DNA of 13,476 nucleotides from contig CAMUQE010000043.1 of the NCBI GenBank assembly GCA_947096075.1, forward strand, positions 1-13,476. The letters run 5' to 3'. The translations under genes and the position numbers were made by a program. This DNA comes from Veillonella parvula (lineage in GTDB: Bacteria > Bacillota > Negativicutes > Veillonellales > Veillonellaceae). Under the pieces are notes generated by a model. It saw nothing but the letters and a program-made list of their open reading frames with translations. It did no database searches and was not told where the DNA came from. Of the stretch, positions 5,353 to 11,708 are shown piece by piece; the stretch's first letter is position 1; each line of letters starts with the position of its first letter.

Positions 5353-6708
5353 TTATTTCATGCGAACTGCTTCAGCAAATTCGTCTTCGGTCATTAGTTT
5401 TTCTTCCAAGATGATTTCTTTGATAGAGCAACCGCGTTTGTACGCTTCTTTTACCACCTTAGCGCTCTTGTCGTAGCCAATATATGGTGTTAAGGATGTA
5501 GCGATCATGAGGGATTGTTCTACGAAGAAGTTGAGTTTTTCAGGTACAAATTCTACACCGTCGATACAGTGTGTAGTGAACGAATTCATAGCATCTGCAA
5601 GGAGGCGACAGCTTTCAACAAAGTCATAAATCATGATAGGCATGTACACGTTCAATTGGAATGCACCGCTACCTGCACAGAGTGTCATAGTCGTATTATG
5701 GCCGAATACTTGGGCGCATACCATGGTCAAGGCTTCACATTGTGTAGGATTTACCTTGCCTGGCATGATGGAGGAGCCCGGTTCGTTTTCAGGAAGATGC
5801 CATTCGCCATAGCCACAGCGAGGGCCGGAGCCTAAGAAACGAACATCATTAGCGATTTTGAATAGTGTAGTAGCTAACGTATTGAGTGCCCCGTGAGCCA
5901 TCATGAACGCATCTTTGAGGGCAAGTCCTTGGAATTTATTGTTCTTCACGCGGAATGGAGCGCCTGTTACCTCTGGTAATACAGTTTCCATAACGTCTAG
6001 ATAGCCTTTAGGCGTGTTCACACCTGTACCAACGGCAGTACCGCCGAGGGCTACGTCGAGGAGGTGGTCAGCATTTTGAAGGAGCATAGTTTTGGCAGTT
6101 TTTAGGCCGTCCACAAAGGCGCTGATTTCTTGATCTACCATGATAAAAGTAGCATCTTGTAGGTGGGTACGACCAACCTTTTGCAAGCCTTTCCCTTTTT
6201 TTTGCAATTTTTCAAAAGATTCGATAAGGCCGTCCAATGCAGGAATTACGCGTTTTGTAATTTCAAAGTACGCACAGATATGCATTGCCGTAGGAAATGT
6301 ATCGTTTGTACTTTGGCCGCGGTTTACATCGTCGTTAGGATGAAGCGGATTGCTTTCATCTAACTGTTTAGCCCGGTGAGCGATTACCTCGTTCACATTC
6401 ATATTAGTCTGTGTGCCAGAACCTGTTTGGAATACGGTTAACGGGAATTCATCATCCCATTTGCCGTCTACGATTTCATCGACTACTTGAGCGATGAGTT
6501 TCGCTTTTTCCTCAGTTACTGCGCCACACTTTGCATTGGTTAAAGCACATGCTTTTTTTACAAGCGCAAGCGCTTTGATTTGTTCAATAGGGATGCGGTG
6601 GTCACCGATCTTGAAGTTATTGAACGAGCGTTGCGTTTGAGGTCCGTAAATTCGTCTAGCGTCGACTTCGACTGGTCCCATTGAATCGTATTCAATTCTT
6701 GTTTCCAT
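5353..6708 (-). CDS. fumC: Fumarate hydratase class II
   Basis: This 451-aa enzyme reversibly hydrates fumarate to L-malate in the cytoplasm. It belongs to the iron-independent class II fumarases of the aspartase/fumarase superfamily, active as homotetramers. Visible landmarks are SGTQTNMN (97-104), HPNDDVN (123-129), GQSTND (131-136), GRTHLQDA with catalytic His182, and the family signature GSSIMPGKVNP (311-321) with the catalytic serine at 312. The N-terminus (METRIEYDSMGP) aligns with the start of known FumC proteins, so I place the start at 6708. AAGGAGG lies 11 nt upstream, a rather long spacing. An in-frame ATG at 6735 lacks a ribosome binding site and would put the AAGGAGG inside the gene. 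Class II aspartase is the nearest alternative, but the motif spelling fits fumarase better. It has its own promoter. Confidence 0.95.
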   Translation of the reverse strand: METRIEYDSMGPVEVDARRIYGPQTQRSFNNFKIGDHRIPIEQIKALALVKKACALTNAKCGAVTEEKAKLIAQVVDEIVDGKWDDEFPLTVFQTGSGTQTNMNVNEVIAHRAKQLDESNPLHPNDDVNRGQSTNDTFPTAMHICAYFEITKRVIPALDGLIESFEKLQKKGKGLQKVGRTHLQDATFIMVDQEISAFVDGLKTAKTMLLQNADHLLDVALGGTAVGTGVNTPKGYLDVMETVLPEVTGAPFRVKNNKFQGLALKDAFMMAHGALNTLATTLFKIANDVRFLGSGPRCGYGEWHLPENEPGSSIMPGKVNPTQCEALTMVCAQVFGHNTTMTLCAGSGAFQLNVYMPIMIYDFVESCRLLADAMNSFTTHCIDGVEFVPEKLNFFVEQSLMIATSLTPYIGYDKSAKVVKEAYKRGCSIKEIILEEKLMTEDEFAEAVRMK

Positions 6709-6736
6709 AATGTTTACAACCTCCTTAAAAGACATG

Positions 6737-6752
6737 CCGACTCTATTGTCGG
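6737..6752 (-). promoter_or_regulatory. Short inverted repeat at the predicted fumC transcription start
   Basis: CCGAC (6737-6741) and GTCGG (6748-6752) are complementary around 6 nt. They lie at the predicted start of the fumC transcript, upstream of the ribosome binding site. It could be a 5' stabilising hairpin or a half-site pair for a regulator. Five base pairs are too few to be sure. Confidence 0.3.
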
Positions 6753-6759
6753 TACTTTA

Positions 6760-6787
6760 ATTATATAAAATCTTGTATATTTGTACA
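6760..6787 (-). promoter_or_regulatory. fumC promoter
   Basis: On the minus strand a perfect TATAAT (6765 to 6760) lies 16 bp from TGTACA (6787 to 6782), which matches four of six bases of the -35 consensus. Transcription would begin near 6753, about 45 nt before the fumC ATG. Confidence 0.6.
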
Positions 6788-6823
6788 GAATAAAAGATAA
6801 TGATTTCTATTTTCATATAAATA

Positions 6824-6858
6824 AGAGGTGTATATGCATAATGCGCATATACACCTCT
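6824..6858. repeat. Perfect inverted repeat, 14-bp arms, 7-nt loop
   Basis: AGAGGTGTATATGC (6824-6837) is perfectly complementary to GCATATACACCTCT (6845-6858). It sits between the divergent fumC and transporter promoters and is upstream of both predicted transcription starts, so a terminator role makes little sense. No clean U-tract is present on either strand. A protein-binding site or a small palindromic repeat element is more likely. Confidence 0.6.
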
Positions 6859-6868
6859 CGCTTTCTCG

Positions 6869-6882
6869 TAATGTATACATTA
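6869..6882. promoter_or_regulatory. 14-bp perfect palindrome
   Basis: TAATGTATACATTA equals its own reverse complement. It lies about 18 bp upstream of the predicted -35 of the transporter promoter, a position suited to an activator or repressor dimer. The regulator is unknown. Confidence 0.4.
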
Positions 6883-6899
6883 TAAATATCGCATATATA

Positions 6900-6928
6900 T
6901 TGAAATCATCGCTTTAACACGTTAAAAT
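6900..6928 (+). promoter_or_regulatory. OPT transporter promoter with overlapping operator-like repeat
   Basis: TTGAAA (6900-6905) and TAAAAT (6923-6928) are spaced by exactly 17 bp and each matches the consensus at five of six positions. Transcription would start near 6935, about 50 nt before the ATG. The spacer and -10 are overlapped by an inverted repeat, TTTAAC-AC-GTTAAA (6913-6926), placed where a repressor dimer would block polymerase. Confidence 0.6.
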
Positions 6929-6985
6929 GGAAGTAGCTTAGTATATTGTTTTAAGTTTATGATTTCACAGAGGAGGTAAGTACTT

Positions 6986-9064
6986 ATGAAACATGACTTT
7001 ACGAGCCATGACCTTCATCTGCCGGAACTGACGGTACGTGGGATGCTACTTGGTGCATTGATTACTGTTATTTTTACAGCATCTAACGTATATCTCGGTT
7101 TGAAGGTTGGTTTGACATTTTCGTCATCCATTCCGGCAGCAATTATTTCAATGGCGATTTTACGGTTCTTCAAGGATTCTAACGTTCTTGAAAACAACAT
7201 GGTACAAACGCAGGCTTCTGCCGCTGGTACATTGTCCGCCATTATCTTTATTTTGCCAGGTTTACTCATGCTTGGGTATTGGAATGGCTTTCCGTTCTGG
7301 CAAACATTTTTGCTCTGCGCATGCGGTGGTTCTCTAGGTGTATTATTCACCATTCCATTGCGTCGTGCCATGGTAGTGAATAGTGATCTACCATATCCAG
7401 AAGGTCGTGCAGCAGCAGAAATTTTGAAAGTTGGCTCTCACAATGCTGGACAAGGCCCTCAATCTAACTCCGGTATGACCGACATCGTATCTGGTGGTTT
7501 TGTAGCTGGTCTTATCAGCCTTTGTGCAAATGGTTTTAAAGTACTTGGTGACAGCATGAGCTTCTGGCTTCCTGTAGGTAGCAAAGGTATTACTCAAATT
7601 CCATTGGGCTTCTCTACAGCGTTGTTAGGTGCTGGTTACCTTATTGGTATCGCTTCTGGTATCGCTATCCTCGTTGGTGTACTCATCGCTTGGGCTGGCT
7701 TCGTACCTTACTTCACTAACGTGTTTGCTCCAGATGGTGGCGCTACTGCTAAGTTCGCAATGGGCATCTGGAAATCTAAAGTTCGTTTCATCGGTGCTGG
7801 TGCTATCGGTATCGCAGCGATTTGGACTTTAATCACTTTGATCAAACCTATTATCGAAGGTATGAAAATTTCTGTACAATCCATGAACAGCAGTTCTGCT
7901 GAACGTGAATTGCATCGCATGGATACAGATATGAGTACAAAATCCGTTTTAGGCGTATTCGTTCTTATTCTTATTGGTTTAGTATTCACCTTCTGGGAAT
8001 TCGTATCTGCAGTACCTATTAGTGCAGGCTTGATGTGGACACTCGTTGTGGTAGGTATCGTAGTAGCTTTGTTAATCGGTTTCTTCGTAGCTGCAGCATG
8101 TGGTTACATGGCAGGCCTTATCGGTACATCTGCGTCTCCAATTTCTGGTATTGGTATTTTAGCGACTATTATTTCTTCCTTAGTTGTATACTTTATTGCA
8201 GCGGAAAATAATTTGTTTGCTACACAAGCTGGTGTTCAATTCGCGACAGCTATGGCTATCTTCATGACATCCGTAGTTATTGCGATTGCATCTATTTCTA
8301 ATGACAATTTACAAGATTTGAAAACTGGTCAACTCGTTGGTGCTACACCTTGGCGTCAACAAATTGCGTTGTTACTCGGTTCCGTAGCAGGTGCCGTTGC
8401 AATTGCGCCAGTGCTTAACTTGCTTTACCAAGCATACGGCTTCACAGGTGCGTTACCACGTGCTGAAATGGATCCTAATGCTGCATTATCTGCTCCTCAA
8501 GCGACTTTGATGACTACCATTGCTCAAGGTATCTTCAACTCCAGCATGGATTGGGATTATATCTTAATCGGTGTTGGCGTTGGTATTGTGGCAATTATCG
8601 TAAACTTGATTCTCAAGAGCACAACTGCTACTTTGACTTTGCCTCCATTGGCTGTTGGTATGGGTATTTATTTACCACCTACTTTAGAAGTACCACTTAT
8701 TATTGGTTCTTTCATCAGCTACTTCGTAGGTCGTTATCTTGTAGCTCGTGCTAAAATGCGTGCCGGTGAGCTTGCTGACTACGATGTTGAGCAATCGAAT
8801 CGCCGTGGTGTTCTCTTCGCTTCTGGTCTGATTGTTGGTGAAAGCTTGATTGGTGTAATCATAGCTGTTATTATTGTATTGTCTGTTACAACTGGTGGTG
8901 GAGAATCTCCACTTGAATTAGTAGGTCCTGGATTTGAAAGCACAGCACAATGGTTAGGATTGCTTGCATTCGTATTCGCTGGTCTCTATCTGGTTCGCCG
9001 TGTTGTTACACACAAGTTCAATAGAGAAGAAGCTCTTGCTATGAAAGCTGAGCAAGAACAATAA
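6986..9064 (+). CDS. OPT-family transporter, putative oligopeptide transporter
   Basis: This 692-aa, strongly hydrophobic protein has over a dozen predicted membrane helices and belongs to the OPT superfamily, in the bacterial branch often annotated as putative oligopeptide transporter. Recognisable family segments are ELTVRG followed by TASNVYLGLKVGLTF (31-45), SAAGTLSAIIFILPG (78-92), LPYPEGRAAAEIL (135-147), CGYMAGLIG with SPISGIGI (372-391), and ISNDNLQDLKTGQLVGATP (437-455). It acts in the cytoplasmic membrane. OPT members take up peptides or metal chelates, and the substrate cannot be told from sequence alone. AGGAGG lies 9 nt before the ATG. Fumarase lies upstream in the opposite direction. 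A secreted DUF3298-like protein follows after 11 bp, apparently in the same operon. There is no cytoplasmic ATPase partner nearby, in keeping with secondary transport. Confidence 0.92.
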   Translation: MKHDFTSHDLHLPELTVRGMLLGALITVIFTASNVYLGLKVGLTFSSSIPAAIISMAILRFFKDSNVLENNMVQTQASAAGTLSAIIFILPGLLMLGYWNGFPFWQTFLLCACGGSLGVLFTIPLRRAMVVNSDLPYPEGRAAAEILKVGSHNAGQGPQSNSGMTDIVSGGFVAGLISLCANGFKVLGDSMSFWLPVGSKGITQIPLGFSTALLGAGYLIGIASGIAILVGVLIAWAGFVPYFTNVFAPDGGATAKFAMGIWKSKVRFIGAGAIGIAAIWTLITLIKPIIEGMKISVQSMNSSSAERELHRMDTDMSTKSVLGVFVLILIGLVFTFWEFVSAVPISAGLMWTLVVVGIVVALLIGFFVAAACGYMAGLIGTSASPISGIGILATIISSLVVYFIAAENNLFATQAGVQFATAMAIFMTSVVIAIASISNDNLQDLKTGQLVGATPWRQQIALLLGSVAGAVAIAPVLNLLYQAYGFTGALPRAEMDPNAALSAPQATLMTTIAQGIFNSSMDWDYILIGVGVGIVAIIVNLILKSTTATLTLPPLAVGMGIYLPPTLEVPLIIGSFISYFVGRYLVARAKMRAGELADYDVEQSNRRGVLFASGLIVGESLIGVIIAVIIVLSVTTGGGESPLELVGPGFESTAQWLGLLAFVFAGLYLVRRVVTHKFNREEALAMKAEQEQ

Positions 9065-9075
9065 GAGGTTAAACA

Positions 9076-9921
9076 ATGAAATTAAAACAGTCTGTACTCA
9101 TCATTATGGCTGCTGCATTGCCAGTAGTCTCCTTCGCAGCAAGCGAAGTAATATCTGTAACGCAAGATACTGTAAATGTACAAGCAAATCAAACAAATGT
9201 GAAACGTGTAAATCGTAATGATTTAACATATCGTATTTCTAGCACTGCTACACCTGAGCAGAACCGTGCGTTGCGCTCTAAAGCGTCTAAAGTAGATCGT
9301 AATGCAGTTGAAGTGGTAGCTCCAAATGCGGACCGTTATATGGATCGCAAAGAGGTTGCTGTATCACCTGTGGAATCTACTACAGATCATTTGGATTTAG
9401 TATTCCCAGAGGTTAAATCTGTTAGCCCTGCGGTAGAAAAAGCAATCAATACGACCATCAAAAAGTATGTTTCTAAAATACAAAATGATGTAGAAAAGTT
9501 AAATGCTAAAGAATCTGATAAAACAAATGTAGTTATGTACTATGATGTTAAAACAGATAAAAACGGTATTTTCAGCGTATTGATTCACACATATACAATG
9601 CGTGATCATGATGCCAATGGTGTAAACTATGTAAAAGGTTTCACATTTAACACCACAACAGGTCGCCAATTGTCCTTGTACGATCTTGGTGGTCTTAATA
9701 AAAAAGAATTGGTGAATGCGATTAATAATAATCAAGATGTGAAAGATAAATTAGGTGGCGATGTAAATATCGATAAAATGCCTACTGAGTTCTACACAAC
9801 TGATGATTATTCCGTTGTAATGATCTTGCAACAAGACGTGGATGCAACTCACAGCGCAGGTACAGTATATGTACCGGTTGGTAACTTGCGTGACCGCGAA
9901 AATGATGTAACAAAAAAATAA
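9076..9921 (+). CDS. Secreted DUF3298/RsiV-like domain protein
   Basis: This 281-aa protein begins with a signal peptide (MKLKQ, a hydrophobic core, and SFA before a likely cut after residue 21 or 22), so it should be periplasmic. Residues about 23-105 are polar and low in recognisable structure. From about 108 onward it matches the DUF3298 pattern also found in RsiV and PdaC-type proteins. Matching segments are LDLVFPEV, a helix ending in IQNDVEKL, then GFTFNTTTGRQLSLYDLGG (188-206), FYTTDDYSVV (239-248) and SAGTVYVPVGNL (260-271). The YEIAPYAAG motif usual before the last strand is altered here. No catalytic residues can be assigned. A GAGG ribosome binding site lies close to the transporter stop 11 bp upstream, so the pair is probably co-transcribed. 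It ends at a strong terminator. Confidence 0.78.
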   Translation: MKLKQSVLIIMAAALPVVSFAASEVISVTQDTVNVQANQTNVKRVNRNDLTYRISSTATPEQNRALRSKASKVDRNAVEVVAPNADRYMDRKEVAVSPVESTTDHLDLVFPEVKSVSPAVEKAINTTIKKYVSKIQNDVEKLNAKESDKTNVVMYYDVKTDKNGIFSVLIHTYTMRDHDANGVNYVKGFTFNTTTGRQLSLYDLGGLNKKELVNAINNNQDVKDKLGGDVNIDKMPTEFYTTDDYSVVMILQQDVDATHSAGTVYVPVGNLRDRENDVTKK

Positions 9922-9973
9922 TCGAACCGTGTAAATTCGATTATGTGTGTATAGTAACAGCTGTTTAATTGTG

Positions 9974-10008
9974 AAAAGAACCGCTCCTGTTGGGGCGGTT
10001 CTTTTTTT
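9974..10008 (+). terminator. Rho-independent terminator of the OPT operon
   Basis: A 14-bp stem (9974-9987 against 9992-10005, one G-T pair, loop TGTT) with core GAACCGC/GCGGTTC is followed by a seven-T run at 10002-10008. It lies about 50 bp after the stop codon of the DUF3298-like gene. Confidence 0.93.
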
Positions 10009-10030
10009 GAATAAGGATTAATTTAAATGT

Positions 10031-10059
10031 ATAACTTAAGGTTATAGAGGTTAAGTTAT
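10031..10059. repeat. Inverted repeat, 9-bp arms
   Basis: ATAACTTAA (10031-10039) and TTAAGTTAT (10051-10059) are complementary around 11 nt. It lies between two convergent terminators, is entirely AT-rich and has no T-run, so it is not needed for termination. Its function is unknown and it could be chance. Confidence 0.3.
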
Positions 10060-10064
10060 TATCA

Positions 10065-10094
10065 AAACAAAAAGCCGTGTAATGACACGGCTTT
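10065..10094 (-). terminator. Terminator of the downstream SLH gene
   Basis: On the minus strand AAAGCCGTGT and ACACGGCTTT form a 10-bp stem with a 4-nt loop (10071-10094), followed by a U-rich tail (TTTGTTTT over the stem edge and 10065-10070). It lies just past the SLH gene stop at 10110. Confidence 0.88.
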
Positions 10095-10109
10095 GTTACT
10101 GTTCTTATT

Positions 10110-11525
10110 TTATTGCTTGTCACTGTAGTAATTTACACGTGGAGGCAATGGGAATTGGATGTTTCCATCCGAGTTTGTAAGCGGCTCTGGCGGTAGTTGT
10201 AAGAATACGTTATCACGGAATTTCTTTTTAAATGCTTTCAGCGTCGATTTTTGAATGGAATCAACGGTTATGAGCAGGACACTCGTGTCTGTATTTGGAG
10301 AGATGGAGAGGATCTTTCCTTTTGGTTCCTTCTCTTGGTAAAGGGAAATGGCATCGGATTGATATTCCTCTAATTGTGCCTGATTCAATTTACCTTTTGA
10401 TACGACTACAGTTCTATCTAACTGCGGATCGTGAGCATCTGCGATGGCTTTGGTAACGAGGTCGGTTTTCTTTTGATCCGTTAAGGATGCGTGTAATTGA
10501 CCTGCTTCCCAGAAGAGAGCTCCGTCTTGACGGAATTTAGTGAAATCATTGTCATAGCCTAATGCTTTGTTGATGATACTAGCTGTTTTATTTTCTACTT
10601 GCTGTTTAAATAATGTGTTATGGAAGGCAAGCGCTTGTTGTGTTTGCGTCATGCGGTAAGCAATTTCCGCTGCTTCTGCACGAGTTACGTATTTTTCAGG
10701 GTTAAATAATGTACCAGGTGCGTAGTTTGTGAAACCAAGGTAAGCAAGTTCGCGAACTGCGTCTTGCGCCCAAGGAGCTACGAATTTTTGGTCTCCATAG
10801 GCAACACTATCTAGAACTGTTGGGTCCTCAGTAGTATAGCCTAAATAATGGATGTAGTTATCTGCTACTACGGCAAACTCTTGGCGAGACATATATTTTT
10901 CTGGTTTATATGTATCATCGCCATAGCCGCTGATGATATTTTTACGCGCTACGGAGTCGATAGCGAGAGCGGACCAACGGTCAGAGGTTATATCTTTAAA
11001 CTTACTAGATACGAAAGCTGCGGTACCATCATCCGTGATGTTGTTGAAAAGTGTTGCCACTTCTTCACGCGTCATAGGTTGATTAGGTCGGAATGTGCCG
11101 TCGGAATAGCCTTTCATCAAATTTGCTTTAGTTACAGTACTAATGGCGTTAGCAGCCCAAAAATCGCTAGGCACATCTGTAAAGATGTGGGCACGGATTT
11201 TTTGAATATCTTGTGGTGTACCAATAGAAGTATTTACAACTACAGGTGATGCAGTAATAGTAGATTTAACCTTAGTTGCTTCTGTTTTGGTAGCTTCTGT
11301 TTTAGCAACATCTATTTTAGCTACATCCATTTTAGCTACATCCGTTTTGGCTACTTTTGTTTTAGCTGCATCTGCTTTAGCAGTTTCCATTTTAGCTGAC
11401 TCAACAGTAGTTGTAGAAGTCTGTGTCGTAGTGGTTGTGTTTGCAGCAGCAAAACCAAGGCCTGTTGTAGCCAATAATGTGCCGAGCACGAGGGCACGTA
11501 ATGCGTAAGGGGTATTCTTGTACAT
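10110..11525 (-). CDS. SLH-domain envelope protein with pentapeptide-repeat linker
   Basis: This 471-aa exported protein starts with a signal peptide (1-27, ending GFAAA). A Thr-rich stretch (30-40) follows, then nine 5-residue units of the AKTDV/AKMDV type (44-88). Three S-layer homology motifs lie at about 114-160, 176-222 and 246-291. The first is IFTDVPSDFWAANAIS, continuing through GYSDGTFRPNQPMTREE. The rest, about 300-471, is an unrecognised domain also present in the neighbouring SLH protein (motifs GQLHASL, TVVVSKGKLNQAQLEEY, KGKILSI). It ends in a Pro-rich tail. In Negativicutes, SLH domains bind peptidoglycan. With no beta-barrel after them, this is probably a periplasmic wall-bound protein, not an OmpM porin. 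AAGGA lies 5 nt before the ATG. Confidence 0.87.
   Translation of the reverse strand: MYKNTPYALRALVLGTLLATTGLGFAAANTTTTTQTSTTTVESAKMETAKADAAKTKVAKTDVAKMDVAKIDVAKTEATKTEATKVKSTITASPVVVNTSIGTPQDIQKIRAHIFTDVPSDFWAANAISTVTKANLMKGYSDGTFRPNQPMTREEVATLFNNITDDGTAAFVSSKFKDITSDRWSALAIDSVARKNIISGYGDDTYKPEKYMSRQEFAVVADNYIHYLGYTTEDPTVLDSVAYGDQKFVAPWAQDAVRELAYLGFTNYAPGTLFNPEKYVTRAEAAEIAYRMTQTQQALAFHNTLFKQQVENKTASIINKALGYDNDFTKFRQDGALFWEAGQLHASLTDQKKTDLVTKAIADAHDPQLDRTVVVSKGKLNQAQLEEYQSDAISLYQEKEPKGKILSISPNTDTSVLLITVDSIQKSTLKAFKKKFRDNVFLQLPPEPLTNSDGNIQFPLPPRVNYYSDKQ
11262..11396 (-). repeat. Nine 15-bp tandem units coding the AKxDV pentapeptide repeat
   Basis: Residues 44-88 of the SLH protein are nine consecutive 5-residue units (AKMET, AKADA, AKTKV, AKTDV, AKMDV, AKIDV, AKTEA, TKTEA, TKVKS). 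At DNA level the central units differ by only a few bases, so copy number could vary by slippage between strains. Confidence 0.8.
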
Positions 11526-11549
11526 AAAAATCCTTCCTAATCATGGTAA

Positions 11550-11569
11550 AGGCTAACGTTCGATAGCCT
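11550..11569 (-). promoter_or_regulatory. Inverted repeat in the 5' region of the SLH gene at 10110-11525
   Basis: AGGCTA (11550-11555) and TAGCCT (11564-11569) are complementary around 8 nt. The repeat lies 25-45 nt before the ATG. A TATATT on the minus strand (11578 to 11573) could be the -10, though no -35 fits it, so the hairpin would sit at or just after the start of transcription. Confidence 0.3.
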
Positions 11570-11654
11570 AAGAATATACACTTTCACCAGCATAAAAATC
11601 TATATCCATCGCATTGTAGTCAACTAGTTGGAATGCATAATGATATACAACAAA

Positions 11655-11683
11655 GCAGCGTAGTACTATTGAGTATACGCTGC
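11655..11683 (-). terminator. Probable terminator of the SLH gene at 11709-13424
   Basis: GCAGCGTA (11655-11662) and TACGCTGC (11676-11683) form a GC-rich 8-bp stem. On the minus strand it is followed by TTTGTTGT, a broken U-tract. It lies 26 bp past the stop codon at 11709. Read-through into the second SLH gene is possible because the tail is weak. Confidence 0.6.
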
Positions 11684-11708
11684 CTTGGCTGGTTAAGTGT
11701 AACGCCGA

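Noticed and set aside
6709..6735. ATG at 6735 for fumC
   Set aside because: No ribosome binding site precedes it, it would place AAGGAGG in the gene, and known FumC proteins start at the METR-like position.
6824..6858. Terminator for fumC or the transporter
   Set aside because: It lies upstream of both start sites and has no U-tract.
10848..11508. Plus-strand open frames opposite the SLH gene
   Set aside because: They are low-complexity antisense translations of the repeat linker and SLH region, with no ribosome binding site.
10110..11525. OmpM-type outer-membrane porin
   Set aside because: OmpM proteins have one SLH motif followed by a large beta-barrel. These have three SLH motifs and a short C-terminal domain with no terminal barrel strand pattern.
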